Of a stretch of DNA of 64,000 bases, positions 1-9,900 are shown in pieces; position 1 is the stretch's first letter, and each line of letters starts with the position of its first letter. The notes beneath the pieces were generated by a model. That model was not told the DNA's origin. It saw only the letters and a list, made by a program, of their open reading frames with translations, and did not search any database. Origin of the DNA: Rhodospirillaceae bacterium (GTDB taxonomy: Bacteria > Pseudomonadota > Gammaproteobacteria > Steroidobacterales > Rariloculaceae); NCBI GenBank assembly GCA_002718345.1, contig PBDA01000030.1:1-64000 (forward strand), read 5' to 3'. The position numbers were made by a program, and so were the translations under genes.

Positions 1-1
1 A

Positions 2-439
2 ATAACCAAAAAGTTTTTTCTTGTTAGCTTAGGTATAGTGTTTGGAGTAATAACTTCTACGAGTTTTGCTCATCATGGTGATGCAGGGCGTTTTGAGGAA
101 GCCATTACAACATTGACTGGCACTGTAGTTGCGGTACAGCTTATAAATCCTCACTCTCGATTAATTTTTGATGTTGAAGAACATAATGGGCAGCTGGTCA
201 GGTGGCAGGCAGAATTCTCTAATGCAGCTGGTTTAGCAAGAATAGGTTGGACTACTGAGACCCTAAAAACTGGTGATGCAATTATAGTGGCTGGTCGTAC
301 TGTAAGAAGTGGAGCTCCCTATATAAATTTAAGTGAGCATGCAAGAATCTTTAAGTTAGAGACTTGCGAGGATATCTATCGTTCCGGGATGATTTTTGGC
401 GAACCTCCAGATTATCCTGCACCAGATTGCAGTCTTTAA
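2..439 (+). CDS. DUF6152-like secreted protein, 5' end cut by the window edge
   Basis: ORF 38..439; the frame stays open upstream to position 2 (ITKKFFLVSLGIVFGVITSTSFA-HHG), giving a signal-peptide-like start, so GTG at 38 is probably internal. Shares AHH, NPH and GD motifs with three other ORFs in the window. Confidence 0.75.
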   Translation: MTKKFFLVSLGIVFGVITSTSFAHHGDAGRFEEAITTLTGTVVAVQLINPHSRLIFDVEEHNGQLVRWQAEFSNAAGLARIGWTTETLKTGDAIIVAGRTVRSGAPYINLSEHARIFKLETCEDIYRSGMIFGEPPDYPAPDCSL

Positions 440-454
440 AACGTATCAGAAAGC

Positions 455-1483
455 GTGAAATCTCTTTTTAAATTTCTGCGTGTGCTAATAGGAGTTTATC
501 TGTATTTGGTTTCGTCTGTTGCATGGGCTCAAAATAGCGCTGATTTTTATTCAGGGAAAACTGTCAGTATTTTGGTGGGTTCCGGACCAGGTGGATTAAC
601 TGATACATCTGCACGTGTAATTGCTAGATTTCTTGAAAAATATATACCAGGGCAGCCAACTGTAATAGTTCAGAATATGCCTGGTGGCGGAAGTGTCACT
701 ATGGCTAATCATGTTTTTAGATCTGTTGCCCGTGATGGCACTGTTCTTGGTTATCCGGTTCCAGGGATGGTTACTGCTGAAATCCTTGAGCCTCGTCGGG
801 CAAAATATGAAGGTCGCAGATTGAATTGGATAGGCTCTGCTTTTCGGACAACTAACACTATCTCAGTTTATAACAGAGCTGATATACAAACCTGGGAAGA
901 CACAAAAGAGAATCAAGTTTTTTTTGGGGCGTCTGGCAGAGGGTCGCCTCTTTACCAAATCCCATCACTTGCAAAAGCACTACTTAATTTAAACTTTTCT
1001 ATTGTGACAGGTTATGAAAGTGGTAGTGCAGTTGTGCTTGCAATGGAGAGAGGAGAAGTAGATGGCCAGGCAATAGCATTAGATTTTTGGGAGGCTCAGC
1101 GCCCTCAATGGCTTTTAAATGATTCTCTTACACATCTGATGAGAATTGGTCCACCAGACCCTAAAAGGGCACCTGGTGTGCCACATATAGCTGAGTTAGT
1201 TAATTCAGAACGTCAAAAAGCTTTAGTTGAGCTTGTAGAGATTGGCTTTACGTTAGGTTGGCCTCTCTTTGCACCACCTGATGTGCCTATTAACCGGGTA
1301 GAAATATTACGGAGAGCTTTCTCTGATCTAGTGGAAGACCCAGAATTTTCTACTACCATAGAGGCAGCACTTCATGTACAGCTAAATCCTATAATTGGAG
1401 CTGAATTAGCTCAGTACGTTGACCAGGCACTTAGCACTCCTAAGCCACTAGTTGAGGAGCTAATTAGTATTTTAGGGTTATAA
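455..1483 (+). CDS. Tripartite tricarboxylate transporter substrate-binding protein (TctC/Bug family)
   Basis: Signal peptide; FYSGKTVSILVGSGPGGLTDTSARVIARFLEKYIPGQPTVIVQNMPGGG is typical of TctC/Bug. Confidence 0.88.
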   Translation: MKSLFKFLRVLIGVYLYLVSSVAWAQNSADFYSGKTVSILVGSGPGGLTDTSARVIARFLEKYIPGQPTVIVQNMPGGGSVTMANHVFRSVARDGTVLGYPVPGMVTAEILEPRRAKYEGRRLNWIGSAFRTTNTISVYNRADIQTWEDTKENQVFFGASGRGSPLYQIPSLAKALLNLNFSIVTGYESGSAVVLAMERGEVDGQAIALDFWEAQRPQWLLNDSLTHLMRIGPPDPKRAPGVPHIAELVNSERQKALVELVEIGFTLGWPLFAPPDVPINRVEILRRAFSDLVEDPEFSTTIEAALHVQLNPIIGAELAQYVDQALSTPKPLVEELISILGL

Positions 1484-1487
1484 GAAA

Positions 1488-2384
1488 TTAAGCAGTCAAA
1501 CGGCTATCTACAATTGATTCAAAGCGGCTTTCAGGAGATAGCAGATCACGAGCAACCATCCAGTCATAAATACGTTCATATTCTTCTGGTGTGTAAGGTC
1601 GTGGATAAACATAACGAAATCTGCCTAAGTAGAAATCTTCATCACTGATTTGTGCAAATTCTGGCGGAACCTCTTGAGCCATAAATTTAAGATATGGAGT
1701 TATATTTACATTAATTCTATCTACTGCAGTTCTTATGGCCCGGTCTACTCCGGCATAACCTTTTGGATCTAATGATGGAACACCCACTTCTGCACCCTCA
1801 TAGAAAGCTTCACAGATTATTTTATGCCCTCGTTTAACTGCAACGGTTATCCAAGGTTCCATTAGTGCGGCAGCGCCAATTTTCCCATCTTCGAGGAACT
1901 TTAAGCGTTGTTTAGGCCCACCAACGTGGCCTGGTTGAATTTCGCTCTGACTAAGGTAGCCTTCCAATAACGCAAGGGTTACATAGTGTGAACCTGCGTG
2001 CATATTTACACCCACAGTAACACCTTTTAGGTCTGATGGTATGTTGTATGAGGAGTCGTCACAAACAACTAATGCCTGTGTTGCAACAGCTGCGCGTTTA
2101 GAAATAACCTGGGCTCCTTCATTGCTATCTTGCGTCCTTCTTATTTGACCCCATTCGCATGCGCGATACATGGAATATTCACCCTTTTCTATTCCTTCAT
2201 GCCAACCATAAGATTTAACTTTTTTATGATCCAGGATTGGTTCTGACGGGACTTCTTTGTCACGGTTTCGGCCTGATCCTGCAGGGATTAACTCAACATC
2301 AATGCCTTCATCAGCAAAGTACCCTTCCTCTAACGCCACGTGATAAGGAAGCGAAAATACGGCGTTATTAACTTCAATCTTCAT
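1488..2384 (-). CDS. NMT1/SsuA-like periplasmic-binding-fold protein without evident signal peptide
   Basis: YHVALEEGYFADEGIDVELIPAGSG, GVTVGVNMHAGSHYVTLALL; N-terminus starts directly in the fold. Confidence 0.7.
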   Translation of the reverse strand: MKIEVNNAVFSLPYHVALEEGYFADEGIDVELIPAGSGRNRDKEVPSEPILDHKKVKSYGWHEGIEKGEYSMYRACEWGQIRRTQDSNEGAQVISKRAAVATQALVVCDDSSYNIPSDLKGVTVGVNMHAGSHYVTLALLEGYLSQSEIQPGHVGGPKQRLKFLEDGKIGAAALMEPWITVAVKRGHKIICEAFYEGAEVGVPSLDPKGYAGVDRAIRTAVDRINVNITPYLKFMAQEVPPEFAQISDEDFYLGRFRYVYPRPYTPEEYERIYDWMVARDLLSPESRFESIVDSRLTA

Positions 2385-2467
2385 GACTTTGTATATGTCC
2401 TGTTGTTGATAGTGAGTAAATTTTTAAATATATGGTGCTCAGTATGAAAGAGATGCTTCAGGTATTA

Positions 2468-3421
2468 TCAAAGTATATCTTTATAATTTTCATAAAGTGC
2501 CCATTGATTGGCTACATTAGCTTCCGTGTCTTTTGCAGATAATGGAGATAGAGGAAGACCAGTTGATACTGACCATGCAATCAATTGCGGGTCAGCAAGT
2601 GCGTGTGATAAGGCCTCACTTAAAATCGCTCTGGCTTCTTCATCCATTTCTGGTGGACCTCCTAGCATTCGCTGAACATTTAATTCTGATAGTTCAGGTT
2701 TTCCTAAATCAGCAGCATTCTGTGTGTCTGGTATAGAATTTATATTGCTAAAATTTGCAATAACCTTCAGATCACCGGTATCTGTATAACTTCTAACTGA
2801 AGTTGATGGGCCAAGCGCCACGTCTCCATCACCACGAACAACTGCTAGAACATAATTTTGGCTGCCTTCATAACCTGTTATAAATCGTGCATTGAGTCCT
2901 AAGACATTAGTTACAATCTTTGTTGCGGCATGAGCACTTGAATGCACACCTGTAACAGTGAACATAATTGGCCTCCCTAAAGCCCTTAAATCATCTACGT
3001 TGGAAATATTTTTAGATGAAGATACAACCATTAAGTAACGATCTTCAGACATACGACCTAACCAAGTCACGTTTGATAGATCATAACCAACTCTTTCGTC
3101 TAGAAGATGAGGCAGAAGTAACCCAGGAAGATTGAAAGCGCCTATCGTATAACCATCAGGCCTTGCACGATAGATTGCAGTCGCGCCTTTACGTCCACCA
3201 GCTCCAGGCATATTTCTAGGGATAAGGTTGACAGAATTTGGGAGGTATTTTTGCATAGCAGGTAAAACACCTCGAACGTAACTATCAAAACCACCACCGG
3301 CGCTGTAGGGAATGATTACTGTTATGTCTTTCTCGGGATATTGAGCTTCAGCATTAGTGACATTAAACGATAAGCTTAAAAAGAATACCGCACTGAAATA
3401 ATAAATTGATTTGATGGACAC
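2468..3421 (-). CDS. TctC-family substrate-binding protein
   Basis: Signal peptide; YPEKDITVIIPYSAGGGFDSYVRGVLPAMQKYLPNSVNLIPRNMPGAGG. Confidence 0.88.
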   Translation of the reverse strand: MSIKSIYYFSAVFFLSLSFNVTNAEAQYPEKDITVIIPYSAGGGFDSYVRGVLPAMQKYLPNSVNLIPRNMPGAGGRKGATAIYRARPDGYTIGAFNLPGLLLPHLLDERVGYDLSNVTWLGRMSEDRYLMVVSSSKNISNVDDLRALGRPIMFTVTGVHSSAHAATKIVTNVLGLNARFITGYEGSQNYVLAVVRGDGDVALGPSTSVRSYTDTGDLKVIANFSNINSIPDTQNAADLGKPELSELNVQRMLGGPPEMDEEARAILSEALSHALADPQLIAWSVSTGLPLSPLSAKDTEANVANQWALYENYKDIL

Positions 3422-3516
3422 TATCTTTTTTTAATTTAACTCATGAATTATTCAAAAGCTTAGAGATTTTTAGTCAACTGTCAATTGTTAAAATAGGGAT
3501 TTGATTGGAAGGGGGT

Positions 3517-3990
3517 TTATCCAGACCCTACTAGCCACATTATAATCAGCCCGTTAAATAGTGGAATTTCAAAAATAAGTTCAAATAAACCAAAGACTAG
3601 CAACCATGCGCCTATTGCGCCGCTTATGCTAACTAAAAACGATTCTTTACTACCGACAAAAAGGAAGCTAAATACTAAAATAGGCGTGGCATATGTGAAG
3701 CCAAATCCCAGAACTCCCACGATAAAGAGGAACATCCAAAATAACATTTTATTTTCTGCTGATTTGGATTTATTTATTTTAGTTTGCTCTTCCTGATTTG
3801 AGTTAATAGATAATTGGATTTCTCGGTAAAGTTGCAACAAGGCAAGGATTGTGCCTGGAATACCAATTAATAACGGCATAAGTTTTGAACTACCAGGAAA
3901 AGTTATTGAAAACAATGACATGAATAAGAAAATTAATGTCATTAGTAATGCGGTAAATACTTGGCTATTTATTGGCAATTTATGAATCAT
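3517..3990 (-). CDS. TctB-family small membrane subunit
   Basis: 157 aa, about four hydrophobic segments, directly upstream (in transcription: downstream) of TctA. Confidence 0.75.
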   Translation of the reverse strand: MIHKLPINSQVFTALLMTLIFLFMSLFSITFPGSSKLMPLLIGIPGTILALLQLYREIQLSINSNQEEQTKINKSKSAENKMLFWMFLFIVGVLGFGFTYATPILVFSFLFVGSKESFLVSISGAIGAWLLVFGLFELIFEIPLFNGLIIMWLVGSG

Positions 3991-3997
3991 GGTTTCT

Positions 3998-5491
3998 TCA
4001 TTTTATTTCATTGTTCGTGTCTACTTTTCGCCAAAAATAGATACTAAAGCTAATAATTGTAAGGGCAACAAGTGTTATTGCCCCTGGCCGTAGAACGAAT
4101 GATGGTCCCCATAAAGCCATCGCTTTATGAAATGAATCTTCCATAATAGGGCCGAGAATTAGCCCGATAACAAAAGGTGGACGCGGCCAGTGGTGTTTCT
4201 TCATTAAATGACCAATAACACCCAAGAGAATTAAAACGATTAGATTTTCCCATGCTCTGTGGCTTAGGTAAGAGCCTAAACAGGTTAGTATGAAGACAAA
4301 TGGAATGAGTAAATTACCTCTAACATAACTTAGATAGCTAAAGCAGGGGGCTATAGCAAAGAACATCACAACAGCGATAATGTTAGCAATCATCAGGGCC
4401 CAGATGAGCGTCCACACCGTTTCCATCCCTGTCAATGCTAAGCTGGGACCGGGCTGTAAGCCAAGCATAACAAAGGCGCCTAGTAGTATAGCCATGCCCG
4501 AGGAACCTGGAACACCAAAAAATAATGTTGGTAGCAATGAACCGCCTTCTTTGGAATTATTTGCTGTTTCTGGCGCGATCACTCCTTCTACAGCACCTTT
4601 ACCAAGTTGTTCTGGGTTTTTAGAAGATTGAACTGCATGGCCATAACATATCCATGATGCCGCGTCCCCTCCTAGTCCTGGGATCATTCCTATAAAGGCT
4701 CCTATGATAGAAGTGCGTATGGTTAGGCCCCAATGTGAAAATACATCATGGACTCCTTTTAGGACACCTTTAATTCCATAGGTCGCTTTTTCTTGTACTT
4801 GAGCTATTGATCCTCCGGTAGTGCCAAGCGCAATCATTTCAGGTAGTGCGAAGATTCCAAGTACAGCAGTAATAATATCGATCCCATCCCATAGAAACAG
4901 AAAGTCGAATGTATATCGTTGAGCGCCAGTTTGTGGATCTAAATTGATGAAGGCTAGCATTAGGCCAAATAAGCCAACGGTTAATCCTTTTACAAGAGAA
5001 TCACCAGAAAGTAATGCAATAAACATGATGCCAAACAAAGCTAAAAAGAAAAATTCTGCAGGTCCAAAGGCAAGTACAACAGGTCGTAATAAGGGCATAA
5101 CTGCAATTAGGAACAGTCCTCCGATTACACCACCTACTCCAGAAGCGCCAAGTGCTGCGCCAATGGCACGCCCAGCTTCTCCTTTACGCGTCATAGGTAA
5201 TCCATCCACAATTGTTGCCGCATCTGGTCCGGTTCCTGGAACACCAAAAAGAATGCTTGGAATTGCACCTCCTGTGTGAACTACTGAATGCATAGATATG
5301 AGAAATATTGCACCTGCTATTGGGTCCATGCCAAACACAAATGGAATAGCCAAAACAACACCTAATTTTCCACCTAATCCTGGAATAGCCCCAAAAAACA
5401 TTCCGACTGGCACTGCAATTAGAATCAATAACATATGGTTTGGCGTGCCAATTACTTGTATAAGAGCTTCAAAAATACCCAGGATATCCAT
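3998..5491 (-). CDS. TctA-family large permease subunit
   Basis: GAIPGLGGKLGVVLAIPFVFGMDPIAGAIFLISMHSVVHTGGAIPSILFGVPGTGPDAATIVDG; APETANNSKEGGSLLPTLFFGVPGSSGMAILLGAF. Confidence 0.95.
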   Translation of the reverse strand: MDILGIFEALIQVIGTPNHMLLILIAVPVGMFFGAIPGLGGKLGVVLAIPFVFGMDPIAGAIFLISMHSVVHTGGAIPSILFGVPGTGPDAATIVDGLPMTRKGEAGRAIGAALGASGVGGVIGGLFLIAVMPLLRPVVLAFGPAEFFFLALFGIMFIALLSGDSLVKGLTVGLFGLMLAFINLDPQTGAQRYTFDFLFLWDGIDIITAVLGIFALPEMIALGTTGGSIAQVQEKATYGIKGVLKGVHDVFSHWGLTIRTSIIGAFIGMIPGLGGDAASWICYGHAVQSSKNPEQLGKGAVEGVIAPETANNSKEGGSLLPTLFFGVPGSSGMAILLGAFVMLGLQPGPSLALTGMETVWTLIWALMIANIIAVVMFFAIAPCFSYLSYVRGNLLIPFVFILTCLGSYLSHRAWENLIVLILLGVIGHLMKKHHWPRPPFVIGLILGPIMEDSFHKAMALWGPSFVLRPGAITLVALTIISFSIYFWRKVDTNNEIK

Positions 5492-5519
5492 AGTTCTTTA
5501 CAAAGATACGTTTGTTTAC

Positions 5520-6575
5520 CTAGGGATCCCCTAGCCCTATTGCGTTTTTAATTATTTCTAATGTTTCAGGAGGTTGATTAAGTGCAGATATGACAAGATC
5601 TGCAACATTTTCACCATAAGCAGGTTCTATTGGTCGTCCCATTCGTCGTGCTTCTGCAATGAGTCTTGGGTCTTTTAATGCATTCTCATAAGCAGTGCGC
5701 AGGGAATTAAGTTGTTTGATTGGTATGTTTGGAGGAGCAGCGGTAATTCTGCCAAGTTCTGCCATGTCAGTTATTAACTGAATTATTTGTTTAGCGCGAT
5801 TATCAACTGCAAAATCTATCGCATTAGGGACTCCGCTAATTGTTCCGCCAACAGAAAGAATAAAGTTGCCATAACCAGCATCGACAAAACTTTGTGCTGA
5901 ACTTGTTGAGCCTACTTGTCCACAAATTTCACCGCGCATCATTGCCATTTCACTTTCGGTTCCTCCATAACCTGGAATAATTTTGATGTTCAGTCCAAGC
6001 GCTTCTGAAAGTAGACGAGTATCGGCATAGGAAGCAGAACCTATTCCCGCCCCTGAGAAAGGGACAGGATCTTGGGCGTTAAGCAAATCATGAATAGTTT
6101 TGATAGAGCAGTTTGTAGATATAATTACTGCTCTAGGTTCTCCCGCAGCTTTTCCAATCCAAGTAAGTTCACGAAGGTCAAATTGCAGAGCAGGATTATT
6201 AGTTAATTGACCATATATTAATCCAGCGTTGAATGTTCCTATTGTTAAACCATCTGGATCAGATCTAGCAAGCGTATTAGCGCCAATATAATGGCCAGCG
6301 CCAGGTATATTTCTGATAATTACATGTTCTGCATTAAGTTTTTCCTCAAGATACCCGCCAATTAGCCGAGCGTAGGCGTCATAACCACCACCAGCATCTG
6401 TTGCAACGATATAGCTTACTGACTTATCAGCGTAATAATTTATATCTATTGTAGAGGCAGAAAGTAGCACGTATGTAACCATACTTGCTGTTATCAGAGC
6501 GCTTAGTTTTTGTAGGAAGCTTTTCACGGACAAGTTTTGCCCGTTACTCAGTAGGAGGTATCCACAAATCTTCAA
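5520..6575 (-). CDS. TctC-family substrate-binding protein
   Basis: SYIVATDAGGGYDAYARLIGGYLEEKLNAEHVIIRNIPGAGH; overlaps the upstream cupin ORF, true start probably inside. Confidence 0.85.
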   Translation of the reverse strand: MKICGYLLLSNGQNLSVKSFLQKLSALITASMVTYVLLSASTIDINYYADKSVSYIVATDAGGGYDAYARLIGGYLEEKLNAEHVIIRNIPGAGHYIGANTLARSDPDGLTIGTFNAGLIYGQLTNNPALQFDLRELTWIGKAAGEPRAVIISTNCSIKTIHDLLNAQDPVPFSGAGIGSASYADTRLLSEALGLNIKIIPGYGGTESEMAMMRGEICGQVGSTSSAQSFVDAGYGNFILSVGGTISGVPNAIDFAVDNRAKQIIQLITDMAELGRITAAPPNIPIKQLNSLRTAYENALKDPRLIAEARRMGRPIEPAYGENVADLVISALNQPPETLEIIKNAIGLGDP

Positions 6576-7134
6576 ATCCCTTTGCTGGCTCTAGTTGATC
6601 AAACCAGTGAAAGCCCATTGGCTTAAGGAGTCGACTGTTTATTACTACTACGCGGGCCTCAGTATCCAGACTAGAGTTTACTCGTTTATGTGCGCAGTAC
6701 GGTGGAATATAAATATAGTCACCTGGGCCCCATTCATATTTTTTGGGAGTTGTATCCCATTCCCAAATAAATTCGTCTTCACATTGAAATCGAACATCGT
6801 AGTGTAGGTCGTGGCCAGTGCCTTCTATAACAAATGCAATTTCTTCAGATAAATGCCGGCTTGTGCCAGTAGCTCCGTTTGATGGGATGAATTGCATATA
6901 AATATCAATACAACATTCAGCAGTATTCATACCTTCATTTATAATGTGTTTAATCAGACCATCTGATGTACGTTCCATAGGCATTTCGTTAGCTTTGACA
7001 ACGCCTTTACGCTGTGCGTATTCCTTTTTAAATGTTTTTGATGCTTCTAGTGCTTGAGCATAAAAATCTGCTGTAACTTTACTGCGAGAGCGCTGTCGTT
7101 CAATATCACATACAAAAGAAGGTTGTTCACTCAT
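6544..7134 (-). CDS. Single-cupin protein
   Basis: EEIAFVIEGTGHDLHYD...YEWGPGDYIYIPPYCAHKRVN. Confidence 0.8.
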   Translation of the reverse strand: MSEQPSFVCDIERQRSRSKVTADFYAQALEASKTFKKEYAQRKGVVKANEMPMERTSDGLIKHIINEGMNTAECCIDIYMQFIPSNGATGTSRHLSEEIAFVIEGTGHDLHYDVRFQCEDEFIWEWDTTPKKYEWGPGDYIYIPPYCAHKRVNSSLDTEARVVVINSRLLKPMGFHWFDQLEPAKGFEDLWIPPTE

Positions 7135-7159
7135 TGTTTTTCTCTATAAATGTATTTTC

Positions 7160-7714
7160 TCATAGTGAGTCTGGTGGCGAATAGTTTTCTTGGCCGGGTA
7201 CAGGTTCTTTCGGAGGGTACTCAACAACTTTTTGAAACATTAGATGCATAAATAGAAATAAAGGTTTGGCTTTCATTATTAACACAATTGTTTCATCTTC
7301 ATGATCATCAGAAAAATGTTGATGTACGCAGCAATTCTCTACTAATAGTGCATCGCCAGCTTCCCAATCAATACGTCGGCCATCATGGATGTCATGTCCT
7401 TTTCCTTTTAGCACAAAAAAGACTGCGCTATTCATATGGCCATGCTTTTGACCATGCCCACCAGGCGCAAAAACGTCTATATGAGATTCTATGGATTGTG
7501 CAATGCGAACAGACTGCGGATTTATAACTTTCTTTCCAAAATTTTGTGGTCCTCCTTTCCATTCTAAGTCGCCTGATGAATAGATTCTTGGTTGTGAGAA
7601 TAATTCATGAACAAGCTCTCCATAGGTTCCTTCAAGGCCGCGAACAAAAGTTCGTTTTTTTGTCCACCTTTCCCAGACTACTTCCTCTTTATTATCTGTG
7701 CTTGGGGTTGCCAT
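7160..7714 (-). CDS. Single-cupin protein
   Basis: GGHGQKHGHMNSAVFFVLKGKGHDIHDGRRIDWEAGDALLVENCCVHQHFS. Confidence 0.8.
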   Translation of the reverse strand: MATPSTDNKEEVVWERWTKKRTFVRGLEGTYGELVHELFSQPRIYSSGDLEWKGGPQNFGKKVINPQSVRIAQSIESHIDVFAPGGHGQKHGHMNSAVFFVLKGKGHDIHDGRRIDWEAGDALLVENCCVHQHFSDDHEDETIVLIMKAKPLFLFMHLMFQKVVEYPPKEPVPGQENYSPPDSL

Positions 7715-7837
7715 TCAAATCCTTTATGAAATTTTAAACTGCCGACAATCTTACTGCGAAACAGATCGAAATATACACTATACACATTAGTAGCTTAGAT
7801 TAGATTGATAGGTAAATTTATGGTTTTATTTAATTTG

Positions 7838-8545
7838 TCATATGGTCGGCCAGTTTTCTACTAGCCTCATAACACCTACAGTTATCGCAAGAGCGCCTAT
7901 TGAAGCAGTGACTGCTAACTGCAGCCAGCGCGCTCCATTTTCAATGGTTCTAAGCGGATAGGATGCCAAAAAGGATAGAGTGGTCATACCAACTATCGAG
8001 CCAGCACCAAAAGCAATTATGAACCCTAGAGCATTTGCTAGAGTTTGTGCTGTTGCAGCTAGTACAAGCATACCGGCCGAACCAGCAGCTCCATGTATCA
8101 TGCCTACTAATAATGCTCTACTTAATCCCATATTGATATGTCTGTGCTCATGTACACTTTTTGCATGTGGTTCCTTGTAGTTCTCATGGGAATGTGCGTG
8201 CATATGAGTGACACCATCTTGGTGTTTATGCATATGAAAATGGGATTTCTTTTCTCGTAATGAAGCAACGACATGTAGCCCTAATAGGATGAGCATTATG
8301 CCTACTAAAAATTCTAGTAGGGATTCTGTGGTTGGGGAAAGGGTTTCGCCAAAAATAAGAAGAATGCCGCATATAATTAGTAAAGTTATCGTATGACCAA
8401 GACCCCACATGGTGCCTCTAAGGATTAAGGCTTTGCGGGATGATCGATTTGTGCTCATAGCAGCCACTGCTGATAAATGATCAGCCTCAAGGGCATGTTG
8501 AAAACCAACAACGCAACCGAGCATCAGTAACGTATAGTATTCCAT
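7838..8545 (-). CDS. NicO/UreH-like nickel/cobalt transporter with His-rich loop
   Basis: GFQHALEADHLSAVAAM metal-transporter motif; loop HFHMHKHQDGVTHMHAHSHENYKEPHAKSVHEHRH. Confidence 0.8.
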   Translation of the reverse strand: MEYYTLLMLGCVVGFQHALEADHLSAVAAMSTNRSSRKALILRGTMWGLGHTITLLIICGILLIFGETLSPTTESLLEFLVGIMLILLGLHVVASLREKKSHFHMHKHQDGVTHMHAHSHENYKEPHAKSVHEHRHINMGLSRALLVGMIHGAAGSAGMLVLAATAQTLANALGFIIAFGAGSIVGMTTLSFLASYPLRTIENGARWLQLAVTASIGALAITVGVMRLVENWPTI

Positions 8546-8711
8546 AATGATTACTTCATCGAATTGTTGGTTTTCCTAACAAGAATGGGGTTTAGTTTGT
8601 ATTATTTATTGATTCTGGTTTAAGAGATGTAGCGCCAATGGCAGAATTGTAGCATCCTTGAAAGTCATAACATCATGTTTAATTTTATATCTTAGAGGAA
8701 ATATTCAGTAT

Positions 8712-9827
8712 ATGGAAAAGCACGCAATTGTTGCAGATGATTTTGCTAAGAAATTTGCAAAAGAGAAAGAGACGCCATACACAAGGTGGGTCAAGCAAGA
8801 GGGACTTGATTTAATTGATGGGATCTATGTTCCAGATTTGAATGCTGTGAAATTAAAACCATGGGCTCGAAGAAATGGGCATGCAGTTTTTATTAATCAT
8901 GATGCTTCTCGTACATCAAATGATTGTTACGTTTGTGAGATTGATGCAGGTGGTAAGCTAAATCCACAGCGTCAATTGTATGAAGAAATGATCATGATTT
9001 TGGATGGACGTGGTTCTACTATGGTGTGGAATGACGCTGGTCAAAAATCTACTTTTGAATGGGAGTCCGGAGCTTTGTTTGCGATTCCTGTTAATGCGTG
9101 GCACCAACACTTCAATGGTTCGGGTAAAAATAAAGTTCGTTTTGTGGCAGTAACAAATTTGCCACCGATTATGAATGTTTTTGAAGAGCCTGAATTTATT
9201 TTTAATACACCAGTTGATTTTGCTAGTCGATTTTCAGGGGAACCCGATTATTTTTCCCCCAAAGACGAGCTTAGTGGTTTTTTGCTTGAAACAAACTTTG
9301 TAGCAGATGCAGTCAATCTGCCGTTAGTAGAGGCTAAAGAGCGCGGCGCGGGTAGTGGTCATATCCGATTTAATATGGCGAAAAGTTCGTTAAATAGTCA
9401 TATATCACAAATGCCTGTTTCTACTTATAAAAAAGCACATGCACATGGCCCTGGAGCACATGTAATTATTCTGTCTGGGGAAGGGTATACCCTTATGTGG
9501 CCAGAGGGAGAAACGCCAAAAAGATATGATTGGACGCCAGGCGCATTAATTACACCCCCCAATATGTGGTATCACCAGCATTTTAATACAGGAAATACAC
9601 CGGCCAGATACTTGGCATTTAAATATGAGGGTGTTGCAATTAGAAATTCTCAGGGTGTACCTAAAGCATGGATTAGCCGTCGAATTGGCGGGCATCAGAT
9701 CGACTATGCCGATGAAAGCCCTGAGGTAAGGACCATGTTCGCTGATGCATTGGAAGATCATGGGTTAAAAGCAAAAATGACTGAAGCCTATGAGCTTGAA
9801 GTTGATACATTGCCACCCCTTCCTTAA
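8712..9827 (+). CDS. Double-cupin (bicupin) protein
   Basis: Two cupin repeats: EEMIMILDGRGSTMVWND...HQHFN and GAHVIILSGEGYTLMWPEGE...HQHFN. ORF opens at 8658; ATG at 8712 is more plausible. Confidence 0.82.
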   Translation: MEKHAIVADDFAKKFAKEKETPYTRWVKQEGLDLIDGIYVPDLNAVKLKPWARRNGHAVFINHDASRTSNDCYVCEIDAGGKLNPQRQLYEEMIMILDGRGSTMVWNDAGQKSTFEWESGALFAIPVNAWHQHFNGSGKNKVRFVAVTNLPPIMNVFEEPEFIFNTPVDFASRFSGEPDYFSPKDELSGFLLETNFVADAVNLPLVEAKERGAGSGHIRFNMAKSSLNSHISQMPVSTYKKAHAHGPGAHVIILSGEGYTLMWPEGETPKRYDWTPGALITPPNMWYHQHFNTGNTPARYLAFKYEGVAIRNSQGVPKAWISRRIGGHQIDYADESPEVRTMFADALEDHGLKAKMTEAYELEVDTLPPLP

Positions 9828-9900
9828 AGAAGTTTTTGTTTTGTTTGGTAAGAAGAGAATTGGTTTTATTACGCTCCTTGAGATATGAAACGGTACAAAT

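Noticed and set aside
4380-5534. Plus-strand ORFs 4380..4631, 4944..5279, 5298..5534
   Set aside because: Antisense to the well-supported tctA gene; low-complexity Pro/Ser/Ala compositions, no family.
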